6,778 nucleotides of DNA from Bacteroidaceae bacterium (GCA_017383665.1 JAFNWA010000222.1:1-6778); one strand, 5' to 3'; positions 1-6,350 are shown, counted from the first letter of the stretch. Program-made: numbers and translations. The notes: generated by a model not told the origin, from the sequence alone.

Positions 1-99
1 ATGCTTGAATAGCATTTTAATCGCAAGAGTCTCTTTTTTTCTCTCAAAAACAGCAACTATTTACCACTGAACCGTTTTGAGATATTTTAACAAGTTTTT

Positions 100-132
100 T
101 TTGACAGCAACAGGATAATTGTATTATATTCG
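100..132 (+). promoter_or_regulatory. Bacteroidota-type promoter of the TPR gene
   Basis: TTTG at 100-103 and TATATTCG at 125-132 fit the Bacteroidota housekeeping pattern (TTTG, about 19-21 bp gap, TAnnTTTG). The gap is 21 bp and there is one mismatch in the -7 box. Transcription would start near 138-140, which leaves a leader of under 20 nt before the ATG at 156. Bases 1-99 hold no gene that I can see, only AT-rich sequence. Confidence 0.55.
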
Positions 133-155
133 CACAGAAACAGACAAACATTTGT

Positions 156-947
156 ATGAGAACAAGACTGACTTTAATATCTCTCTTTTTTGTCATAATA
201 GCAACAGCACAAAGCTATAACGAAGTTTGCCACAAGGGTATTGAACACATCAAGAACAACAGTTTCAAAGAGGCAACGCTATGTTTTGAAAAGGCGGCAA
301 TGCAGAGCAGCAACAACCGCGAAAAAGTATATGCACTTGCAAACCTTGCCTACTCGTATCATGCAATGGGAGATATTGTAAATGCTTTGGACAATTATGA
401 CAAAGCATTGGAAATAACTCCAAAAGAGATGACTCTGTTGCAACAGCGTGCAAACATATACCTGCAACTGGACAGCACAGAACTTGCTCTTAATGACTAT
501 AATACCATTCTACAACACGAGCCAAGCAACACGGGCGCATTACTGTGCAGGGCACATATATACACCAATACAGGTTCATTCGAGAAGGCATGGGATGACT
601 ACAAGGAACTGCAACGATGGTTGCCCGACAACCTTAGCGTTCAGCTTGGTATTGCCATGCTCTACCAAAAGGAGAAGCGTTATGATACAGGCTTGATGAT
701 AATGTCGAGCCTGATAGAGGAGAATCCCGACATTGCCGAGCTTTACATTGCACGCAGCAATCTTGAAAGGGAGCGCGGAAACAACGAACTAGCAGTAATG
801 GACATTGAGAAGGCGATAGAGCTTGACCCAGACAATGCCAACAACTACCTTTTGCTCTCCATCATATATGAAAAGATGGGCAAGAAGGAGGCTGCCAACA
901 AGAGCCGCGAAAAGGCTGCTTTGTTGGAAAGGGATAAAGGATTTTGA
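156..947 (+). CDS. Secreted tetratricopeptide-repeat protein
   Basis: This 263-residue protein begins with a short positive N-terminus (MRTR), a hydrophobic stretch at about residues 5-16 and a plausible signal peptidase I site after ATAQ (about residue 19), so export to the periplasm is likely. The rest is almost entirely TPR helices, about seven repeats of 34 residues. The clearest are near 58-91 (NLAYSYHAMGDIVNALDNYDKALEI), 92-125, 126-159, 194-227 (ending AIELDPDN) and 228-261. No catalytic domain, lipobox or second membrane segment is visible. TPR solenoids bind peptides or other proteins, but nothing here names the partner. The ATG at 156 is chosen because the signal peptide begins there and the predicted promoter lies just upstream; no Shine-Dalgarno is present. 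The next gene begins about 106 bp downstream behind its own promoter-like element, so this gene is probably monocistronic. Function unknown beyond scaffolding. Confidence 0.88.
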   Translation: MRTRLTLISLFFVIIATAQSYNEVCHKGIEHIKNNSFKEATLCFEKAAMQSSNNREKVYALANLAYSYHAMGDIVNALDNYDKALEITPKEMTLLQQRANIYLQLDSTELALNDYNTILQHEPSNTGALLCRAHIYTNTGSFEKAWDDYKELQRWLPDNLSVQLGIAMLYQKEKRYDTGLMIMSSLIEENPDIAELYIARSNLERERGNNELAVMDIEKAIELDPDNANNYLLLSIIYEKMGKKEAANKSREKAALLERDKGF

Positions 948-1022
948 CAATTGCACGGAGCCGGCACCTCACTTTTTGGAAAAATTTTAACAAGAAAAGG
1001 TTCTTTTTATAAATTTTGGTTG

Positions 1023-1030
1023 TAAATTTG
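1023..1030 (+). promoter_or_regulatory. -7 promoter element upstream of the AraC-type gene
   Basis: TAAATTTG at 1023-1030 is an exact TAnnTTTG match. The -33 position (about 1000-1004, GTTCT) is a poor match to TTTG, so an activator may be needed or the promoter may be weak. Transcription would start near 1037, which favours translation from the ATG at 1054 over the TTG at 1039. I found no convincing terminator hairpin for the TPR gene between 948 and 1022. Confidence 0.45.
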
Positions 1031-1053
1031 GAGAAACATTGATAACAACCATT

Positions 1054-1488
1054 ATGAAAGAGCAAACATCTACTCCGTACAACATAAAGGAGAAACAGGA
1101 AAAGAACGCCGCATACCGTTCACTCATACGCGCAGAACTGGCCGATGAACTGTATGAGAAAATTCTGAACATCATAATCATTGAAAAGCGCTACCGCAAC
1201 AAAGATTTCTCGGCGAAGGAACTTGCCAAGGAATTGGGAACGAACACCCGTTATATCTCGGCGGTTATAAATTCGCGCTTCAACACAAACTTCTCATGCC
1301 TCATAAACGAATATCGCATCAAGGAGGCACAGCACAAACTCACGGACAAGAGATTCCAAGGAATGACAATTGAGGAGATTGGCACCCAGGTTGGTTTTGC
1401 CAACCGTCAGTCGTTCTATGCATCGTTCTACCGTGTCGTGGGCGAAACACCAAACAACTATCGCAAAAGGCATGCAATGATAAAGTAA
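1054..1488 (+). CDS. Small stand-alone AraC-family HTH regulator
   Basis: From the ATG at 1054 this is a 144-residue protein; an in-frame TTG at 1039 would add five residues but lies at or next to the predicted transcription start. The C-terminal two-thirds is a complete AraC/XylS DNA-binding domain with two helix-turn-helices. The first is at about residues 53-75 (FSAKELAKELGTNTRYISAV), followed by the linker helix NEYRIKEAQHKL at 85-96. The second is at about 105-127 (IEEIGTQVGF, then RQSFYASFYR) and ends in the family signature GETPNNYRK at 130-138. The first 45 residues are charged and helical and contain no recognisable ligand, membrane or receiver domain, so any signal must come from a partner protein or from its own level. 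The next gene starts 9 bp after its stop, so the two are probably co-transcribed. Targets cannot be read from the sequence; regulation of its own operon is the simplest guess. Confidence 0.87.
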   Translation: MKEQTSTPYNIKEKQEKNAAYRSLIRAELADELYEKILNIIIIEKRYRNKDFSAKELAKELGTNTRYISAVINSRFNTNFSCLINEYRIKEAQHKLTDKRFQGMTIEEIGTQVGFANRQSFYASFYRVVGETPNNYRKRHAMIK

Positions 1489-1497
1489 CCAGGAACA

Positions 1498-2157
1498 ATG
1501 GAAGAGAATATTCTGAACGAGGTACGAGAAATAAAGAAAGCATTCCGTTTGTCAATGAACGGTGTGGTTTCAACACTGCAACGCCGACAAGGGCTCGACT
1601 ACAAGATAAACTTCGGCGTTGAAATTCCACGACTGAAAAGCATTGCCGACAGATATGAGAAGAATGAGGAATTGGCAACTACCCTATGGCAGGACAACAT
1701 CAGGGAGTGCAAGATGTTGGCAATATTCCTGATGCCCGAGGAGGGGTACAATACGGTTGCCGAGAAATGGATTGGAGAGACCAGATTCACCGAAATTGCC
1801 GACCAGCTCGCCATGCACATGCTTAGCAGGATGCCCAACGCTCTTGAAAAGGCCCTTCAATGGACAAGGTGCGATGAGGGGCTGTTCCGCTATTGTGGCT
1901 ACATGACCATTTCGCACATGTTGCGCCGTGGCACGGAACTTGACAGGGAGCAGGAAGCCGCTCTTTTTGACAGTCTTACATGCCTGCCTGCAGAAAGGGA
2001 ACACAGCGTGACTATAAAATGCGCCCACAATGCGGCAATATGTTACCTTGACCGCGTGCCGGATGCTGTTGCAAGACTGCAGAAGGCAATGGATGAAAAA
2101 GAGGTAAAGGAGACTGGATTGAAAGCGATACTCGAGACATTTGAAGAGTGCATTTAA
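1498..2157 (+). CDS. Divergent AlkD-like DNA alkylation repair family (HEAT-repeat) protein
   Basis: This 219-residue, all-helical soluble protein resembles the AlkD-type DNA alkylation repair family. The best match is the N-terminal segment GVEIPRLKSIA (40-50) followed by ELATTLWQDNIRECKMLAIFLM (58-79), the usual order of the first HEAT repeats. AlkD enzymes remove alkylated bases by binding DNA in a HEAT-repeat groove. My by-eye alignment to Bacillus cereus AlkD keeps an Asp (D102, in IADQLA) where the catalytic D113 sits and an Arg (R131) near R148. It replaces the tryptophan W109 (T98 here) and the W187/R190 pair (N178/I181 here). Glycosylase activity is therefore uncertain; it may be a DNA-binding paralogue. 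It follows the AraC-type gene by 9 bp, with AGGA at 1490-1493 as a reasonable ribosome-binding site. Family assignment is by motif memory only. Confidence 0.6.
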   Translation: MEENILNEVREIKKAFRLSMNGVVSTLQRRQGLDYKINFGVEIPRLKSIADRYEKNEELATTLWQDNIRECKMLAIFLMPEEGYNTVAEKWIGETRFTEIADQLAMHMLSRMPNALEKALQWTRCDEGLFRYCGYMTISHMLRRGTELDREQEAALFDSLTCLPAEREHSVTIKCAHNAAICYLDRVPDAVARLQKAMDEKEVKETGLKAILETFEECI

Positions 2158-2264
2158 ATTCGTATGAATTGTTCGAAATTCCTATTGGGTTGTTTCATTC
2201 CGCATATTTGGCACTTTTTATAGAAATTTAAAACGATTTATACATTATAATAAAAAATAAGCGA

Positions 2265-2272
2265 TAACTTTG
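2265..2272 (+). promoter_or_regulatory. -7 promoter element of the fur-like/purA/hisS operon
   Basis: TAACTTTG at 2265-2272 matches TAnnTTTG exactly. The expected -33 region (about 2240-2246) is AT-rich but has no TTTG, so the promoter is incomplete by consensus. Predicted transcription start is near 2279, giving a leader of about 55 nt before the ATG at 2334. This is the only good promoter candidate before the tightly packed genes that follow. Confidence 0.5.
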
Positions 2273-2280
2273 TATGTTGA

Positions 2281-2306
2281 AACTGCTGAAACAGATAGCA
2301 ACAGTT
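2281..2306 (+). repeat. Imperfect inverted repeat in the operon leader
   Basis: AACTGCTG (2281-2288) and CAACAGTT (2299-2306) pair at 7 of 8 positions across a 10-nt spacer, starting right at the predicted transcript 5' end. It could be an RNA stem or a protein-binding site; the sequence alone does not decide. Confidence 0.4.
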
Positions 2307-2315
2307 ATTGCATAG

Positions 2316-2329
2316 CATCTGAACAGATG
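2316..2329 (+). repeat. 14-bp palindrome just upstream of the fur-like start codon
   Basis: CATCTG (2316-2321) and CAGATG (2324-2329) are perfect inverted copies separated by AA, ending 4 bp before the ATG at 2334. Its position covers the ribosome-binding region. A two-base loop is too tight for a full RNA stem, so a dimeric DNA-binding site is at least as plausible. Confidence 0.45.
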
Positions 2330-2333
2330 GAAT

Positions 2334-2816
2334 ATGGAAAACAACAGAATTGCTGAAATTGCCAACCAGATATTTGCGGAATATCTGAAGGAGAATAAAT
2401 GCAGGCGTACACCGGAGCGTTTCGCCATACTCGATGCAATTTATTCTTTTAACGGCAGTTTTGAGATCAAGGAGTTGATGACGCATCTCGAGGAACAGAA
2501 GAAATTCCGTGTGAGCCGTGCGACCATATACAACACCATAACGATGCTCATACAGGCGAACCTTGTTGCACACCACCAGTTCGGTACAATCTCAAAATAT
2601 GAGAAATGCTATGGTACTGCAAAAGCATACACCATTTGTACCAAATGTGGCAAGGTGACAGAGGTGAGCAATATTAACATAACAGACAATATAACAAAAA
2701 ATATAAAAAAATTTCATTTAACTCATTACTCGCTGCACCTTCACGGACTCTGCAACAAGTGCCACCAGGCAATGAAGAGGCGTAAGGCAAAGCTGATAAA
2801 AAGTAAATTACAATGA
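2334..2816 (+). CDS. Fur-superfamily transcriptional regulator lacking the canonical metal-sensing site
   Basis: This 160-residue protein has the Fur layout. The winged helix has CRRTPERFAILDAI at 23-36 and the recognition helix VSRATIYNTITMLIQANLV at 60-78. The dimerisation domain carries two zinc-binding CxxC pairs, ICTKCGKV (C102, C105) and LCNKCH (C140, C143). The structural zinc site is therefore intact. In canonical Fur/PerR the residues before the first CxxC read HHDHxIC and bind the regulatory metal; here the aligned stretch is AKAYTIC (96-102), so all four metal ligands are missing. The nearby family Glu before GxC is His (H135). It is thus unlikely to be an ordinary iron or peroxide sensor and may sense heme, zinc or nothing. 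A hemin-binding Fur-family protein (Har) is known in Porphyromonas gingivalis and is a candidate relative, but I cannot confirm orthology. It overlaps purA by 4 bp and heads the operon. Confidence 0.88.
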   Translation: MENNRIAEIANQIFAEYLKENKCRRTPERFAILDAIYSFNGSFEIKELMTHLEEQKKFRVSRATIYNTITMLIQANLVAHHQFGTISKYEKCYGTAKAYTICTKCGKVTEVSNINITDNITKNIKKFHLTHYSLHLHGLCNKCHQAMKRRKAKLIKSKLQ

Positions 2817-4081
2817 AACAGAACATTGATGTATTATTAGGCCTCCAATGGGGCGACGAGGGTAAAGGTAAAGTCGTAGATGTGCTGACCCCAAACTATG
2901 ATGTGGTTGCGCGTTTCCAGGGCGGTCCCAACGCCGGACACACATTGGAGTTCGATGGAAAGAAATTCGTTTTGCGTTCAATCCCATCGGGCATATTCCA
3001 AGGAGGAAAAGTAAATATCATAGGAAACGGTGTTGTGCTCGACCCCGCACTCTTTAAAGGTGAGGCAGAAAGCCTCATTGCCGCCGGTTATGACTTGACC
3101 AAGAACCTTTACATATCAAAGAAGGCACACCTCATCCTGCCTACACACCGCGTGCTGGACGCTGCTTATGAGGCTGCAAAGGGAGATGCGAAGGTGGGTA
3201 CAACAGGTAAAGGTATTGGCCCCACATATACCGACAAGATTAGCCGTAACGGTTTGCGAGTAGGCGACATCCTTGAGAACTTTGAGCAGAAGTATGCCCA
3301 GGCAAAGGGACGCCATGAGCAGATTCTGAAGGACATGAACTACAGCTACGACATCGCGGAGATTGAGAAGGAGTGGCTTGCTGCAATTGAGTACCTCAAG
3401 CAGTTCCGTCTCATTGACAGCGAGCAGCTCATAAATGACCTGATGAACGAGGGTAAGTCTATTCTTTGCGAGGGTGCACAGGGAAGCATGCTCGACATTG
3501 ATTTCGGCAGCTACCCATTCGTTACATCATCAAACACCGTATGTGCCGGTGCATGTACCGGTTTGGGAGTTGCCCCCAACAGAATTGGCAATGTATATGG
3601 TATCACAAAGGCATACTGCACACGCGTAGGTGCAGGTCCATTCCCAACAGAGCTCTTTGACGAGGTTGGCAAGGAGATGCGCGACAGAGGCCACGAGTAT
3701 GGCGCAGTTACAGGACGCGAGCGCCGCTGTGGCTGGATTGACCTTGTAGCATTGAAGTACACCATAATGATTAACGGTGTAACACATCTCATCCTGATGA
3801 AGAGCGATGTACTTGACACATTCCCCACAATAAAGGCTTGCGTTGCATACAAGAAGAACGGCGAGACTTTGACACACCTGCCATATGACATTGAGGGTGT
3901 AGAACCTGTTTACACAGAGATTAAGGGTTGGATGAGCGACCTCACCAAGCTAAAGAGCGAGGAGGAGTTGCCACAAGCATTCAAGGACTATATCGCATTC
4001 TTGGAGAAGGAACTTGGCGTACCTGTAAAGTACCTGTCAATAGGCCCCGACCGCGACCAGACCATCACCCGTTCAATCTAA
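2813..4081 (+). CDS. purA: Adenylosuccinate synthetase
   Basis: PurA catalyses the GTP-dependent joining of aspartate to IMP to give adenylosuccinate, the committed step of cytosolic AMP synthesis. The 422-residue length is normal. Diagnostic motifs are present: the N-terminal loop QWGDEGKGK (12-20) with catalytic D15; GGPNAGHT (37-44) with catalytic H43; the IMP-binding GTTGKGIGP (129-137); and the loop TGRERRCGW (300-308) that contributes arginines to aspartate and IMP binding. All expected key residues appear intact. Its ATG overlaps the stop of the preceding fur-like gene (ATGA, 2813-2816), suggesting translational coupling. The membrane peptidase gene starts 21 bp after its stop, with no promoter or terminator between. 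Confidence 0.98.
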   Translation: MKQNIDVLLGLQWGDEGKGKVVDVLTPNYDVVARFQGGPNAGHTLEFDGKKFVLRSIPSGIFQGGKVNIIGNGVVLDPALFKGEAESLIAAGYDLTKNLYISKKAHLILPTHRVLDAAYEAAKGDAKVGTTGKGIGPTYTDKISRNGLRVGDILENFEQKYAQAKGRHEQILKDMNYSYDIAEIEKEWLAAIEYLKQFRLIDSEQLINDLMNEGKSILCEGAQGSMLDIDFGSYPFVTSSNTVCAGACTGLGVAPNRIGNVYGITKAYCTRVGAGPFPTELFDEVGKEMRDRGHEYGAVTGRERRCGWIDLVALKYTIMINGVTHLILMKSDVLDTFPTIKACVAYKKNGETLTHLPYDIEGVEPVYTEIKGWMSDLTKLKSEEELPQAFKDYIAFLEKELGVPVKYLSIGPDRDQTITRSI

Positions 4082-4102
4082 ACAATTAGAAAGAGAGAAT
4101 TT

Positions 4103-4834
4103 ATGTTAATATCAACAATAACATTCCTACAACAACAGGCCACAAAAGGTGGAGGATATGACTACACATACCTGATGATATTCATTGGTATCGCCATATT
4201 GAGCTACCTGGTACAGGCTAACCTTAAAAGCAAGTTCGAGAGATTCTCTAAAATGCCAATAGCAATGACCGGCCACGATGTTGCCGTAAAGATGTTGCAC
4301 GATGCAGGCATATATGATGTCAAGGTGACAAGCACACGCGGCACACTCACCGACCACTACAACCCGGTTACAAAGACTGTGAACCTGAGCGAGGGTGTAT
4401 ATAACTCGGCAAGCGTGGCAGCCGCAGCGGTTGCTGCACACGAGTGCGGACATGCAATCCAGCATGCAAAGGCATACGCACCACTCAAGATGCGCTCGGC
4501 ACTTGTACCTGTTGTATCATTCTCATCAAACATCATGATGTGGGTTCTGCTCATAGGTATCCTCACTGTCGAGACAATGCCAGGACTTTTGCTCACCGGC
4601 ATCATCCTGTTTGCCCTGACAACACTTTTCAGTTTTATCACCCTCCCTGTTGAGGTTGATGCAAGCCGCAGAGCCATCGTATGGTTGCAGTCGGCAGGCA
4701 TCACAAATGCAAGCAACCACAAATATGCGTGCAGCGCGTTGCGTTCGGCAGCATACACATATGTAATTGCGGCATTGTCATCATTGGCAACACTGCTCTA
4801 CTATGTAATGATATTCATGAACAGACGAGACTAA
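4103..4834 (+). CDS. YugP-type integral membrane zinc metallopeptidase
   Basis: This 243-residue protein fits the neutral zinc metallopeptidase family typified by Bacillus YugP (Pfam Zn_peptidase_2). A transmembrane helix lies at about 22-39. A soluble region with the segment MTGHDVAVKMLHDAGI (55-70) and DHYNP (84-88) leads to the zinc-binding HECGH motif at 113-117, where H113 and H117 are ligands and E114 is catalytic. Two further hydrophobic helices follow at about 144-182. The likely third zinc ligand is E184 in LPVEVDASRRA (181-191), and a last membrane helix lies at about 217-238. All catalytic residues seem intact. Its natural substrate is not known to me. It sits between purA (21-bp gap, AGAGAG as a weak ribosome-binding site) and hisS (6-bp gap), so it is almost certainly part of the same transcript; why it travels with them is unclear. 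Confidence 0.92.
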   Translation: MLISTITFLQQQATKGGGYDYTYLMIFIGIAILSYLVQANLKSKFERFSKMPIAMTGHDVAVKMLHDAGIYDVKVTSTRGTLTDHYNPVTKTVNLSEGVYNSASVAAAAVAAHECGHAIQHAKAYAPLKMRSALVPVVSFSSNIMMWVLLIGILTVETMPGLLLTGIILFALTTLFSFITLPVEVDASRRAIVWLQSAGITNASNHKYACSALRSAAYTYVIAALSSLATLLYYVMIFMNRRD

Positions 4835-4840
4835 TAGACA

Positions 4841-6202
4841 ATGGCAGCAAAACCATCTATACCAAAGGGAACAAGGGACTTTTCGCCCCTTGAAATGTCA
4901 CGAAGAAATTACATCTTCGACACCATACGCAAGGCATTCCACCTGTTCGGTTTCCAGCAGATTGAGACTCCTGCAATGGAGAACCTCTCGACTCTGATGG
5001 GAAAGTATGGAGAGGAGGGAGACAAACTGCTCTTCAAGATACAGAACTCGGGTGACTACTTCAAGGGATTGACAGACGAAGAGTTGTTGAGCCGCAACGC
5101 GGCAAAGCTTGCATCAAAGTTCTGCGAGAAGGGCTTGCGCTATGACCTCACAGTGCCTTTTGCACGCTATGTGGTAATGCACCGCGAGGAACTGTCGTTC
5201 CCGTTCAAGCGTTACCAGATACAGCCTGTTTGGCGTGCCGACCGACCACAGAAAGGCCGTTACCGCGAATTCTACCAGTGCGACGCCGACATCATCGGCA
5301 ACAACTCGCTCATCAACGAGGTAGAACTCATACAGCTCATTGACTATGTGTTCGAGAAACTGAACATCCGCGTTGCAATAAAGCTCAACAACCGCAAGGT
5401 TCTTGCAGGTATTGCCGATGTGATTGGAGAGCCCGAAAAGATAATCGACATAACCGTTGCAATTGACAAGATTGACAAAATTGGTCTTGACGGCGTTATC
5501 GCCGAGCTCAAGAGCAAGGATATAAGCGACGAATCAATCGAGAAACTCTTGCCTATACTCAAGGCACAGGGCAACAACGAGGAGAAGATGCAGATTCTTG
5601 CCCAGACACTCAGTGGCAATGCCATTGGCGAGAAGGGTGTCGAGGAGTTGCAGTTCATCCTTGATACAATAAAGAGCATAGGCATAAAGAGCACTCTTGA
5701 CATTGACCTCACCCTTGCACGCGGTCTCAACTACTACACAGGCGCAATCCTTGAAGTGAAGGCACTTGATGTTGCCATTGGCAGTATTACCGGTGGTGGA
5801 CGATATGATAACCTCACAGGCGTGTTCGGCATGGACGGCATGTCGGGAGTTGGTATCTCTTTCGGTGCAGACCGCATCTACGATGTAATGAACCAACTCG
5901 ACCTCTACCCCAAAGAGGCAATGCACACCACAAAGGTTATGTTTGTAAACTTTGGTGAGAAGGAGGCTATGCGCTCATTGCAAATCATCGGAGAATTGCG
6001 CAAAGCAGGCATATCTGCCGAGCTGTTCCCAAGCAGCGACAAGATGAAGAAACAGATGGGATATGCCAACAATAAGGCCATACCGTTTGTTGCCATCATT
6101 GGCGAACAGGAACTTACCGACGGCACTGTTGCGCTGAAGAATATGACAACCGGCGAACAGCAAAGCGTAAAGACCGAAGAGTTGAAGAATATTCTTGCAT
6201 AA
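4841..6202 (+). CDS. hisS: Histidyl-tRNA synthetase
   Basis: HisRS charges tRNA-His with histidine using ATP in the cytosol. The class II features appear in order: N-terminal PKGTRDFSP (8-16), motif 2 beginning RYQIQPVWRADRP at residue 124 and continuing through REFYQCD, and the histidine-specific signature LARGLNYYTG (292-301) with R294. Motif 3 is GVGISFGADRIY, with its arginine at R345. An alpha/beta anticodon-binding domain starts at about 366 (KVMFVNFGEKEA). At 453 residues it is longer than the E. coli enzyme (424) and belongs to the long form, with an enlarged insertion between motif 2 and the LARGLNYY signature (about 160-285). It begins 6 bp after the peptidase stop and is the last gene before a strong terminator hairpin. 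No histidine-responsive leader or T-box is seen. Confidence 0.97.
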   Translation: MAAKPSIPKGTRDFSPLEMSRRNYIFDTIRKAFHLFGFQQIETPAMENLSTLMGKYGEEGDKLLFKIQNSGDYFKGLTDEELLSRNAAKLASKFCEKGLRYDLTVPFARYVVMHREELSFPFKRYQIQPVWRADRPQKGRYREFYQCDADIIGNNSLINEVELIQLIDYVFEKLNIRVAIKLNNRKVLAGIADVIGEPEKIIDITVAIDKIDKIGLDGVIAELKSKDISDESIEKLLPILKAQGNNEEKMQILAQTLSGNAIGEKGVEELQFILDTIKSIGIKSTLDIDLTLARGLNYYTGAILEVKALDVAIGSITGGGRYDNLTGVFGMDGMSGVGISFGADRIYDVMNQLDLYPKEAMHTTKVMFVNFGEKEAMRSLQIIGELRKAGISAELFPSSDKMKKQMGYANNKAIPFVAIIGEQELTDGTVALKNMTTGEQQSVKTEELKNILA

Positions 6203-6221
6203 ATAAATCTATCCAATATGT

Positions 6222-6256
6222 ATCATCGGAGCCTTGACTTTCAAGGCTCCGATGAT
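6222..6256 (+). terminator. Hairpin terminator after hisS
   Basis: ATCATCGGAGCCTTGA (6222-6237) is followed after three bases by its exact reverse complement (6241-6256): a 16-bp perfect stem, GC-rich in its upper half. It starts 20 bp after the hisS stop. The following bases (GCTTATT) make only a weak U-tract. Position and strength support it as the end of the four-gene operon and a separator from pta. Confidence 0.85.
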
Positions 6257-6319
6257 GCTTATTAGCAACACTAATGTGTCAAAATATCCCCGATTATTCC
6301 TAAAATAAATAAAATTTAT

Positions 6320-6350
6320 TTTGTTCTCTTTTTTGTTTGCACTACCTTTG
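6320..6350 (+). promoter_or_regulatory. Strong Bacteroidota-type promoter of pta
   Basis: TTTG at 6320-6323 and TACCTTTG at 6343-6350 are exact matches to both boxes, with a 19-bp gap, the best promoter in the window. An AT-rich near-palindrome (AAATAAA/TTTATTT, 6307-6321) lies immediately upstream and could act like an UP element. Transcription should begin near 6357, leaving a leader of about 67 nt before the ATG. Confidence 0.75.

Noticed and set aside
50..111. Repeated octamer ACAGCAAC at 50-57 and 104-111 upstream of the TPR gene
   Set aside because: Two short copies with no regular relation to the promoter; similar CAGCAA words also occur inside the coding region.
948..980. Possible terminator after the TPR gene around GAGCCGGCACCTC and a T-run
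   Set aside because: Only 3-4 base pairs can form, so it is not a credible hairpin.
1039..1053. In-frame TTG start adding five residues to the AraC-type protein
   Set aside because: It lies only 9 bp after the -7 box, at or next to the predicted transcription start, and TTG is a weak start; the ATG at 1054 gives a normal short leader.
2245..2259. PerR/Fur-box-like sequence TTATAATAAAAAATA upstream of the Fur-like gene
   Set aside because: Only the left half matches the TTATAATNATTATAA consensus; the right half is a run of A, which AT-rich promoters give by chance.
2327..2356. Nine-codon upstream ORF overlapping the start of the Fur-like gene
   Set aside because: Its ATG is part of the palindrome and it has no support as a real leader peptide.
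3511..3891. 126-codon open frame on the minus strand inside purA
   Set aside because: It lies wholly antisense to a confidently identified conserved gene, has no promoter or recognisable domain, and its composition reflects purA codon bias.
5344..5926. Two overlapping minus-strand open frames (128 and 130 codons) inside hisS
   Set aside because: They are antisense shadows of hisS with no family features.
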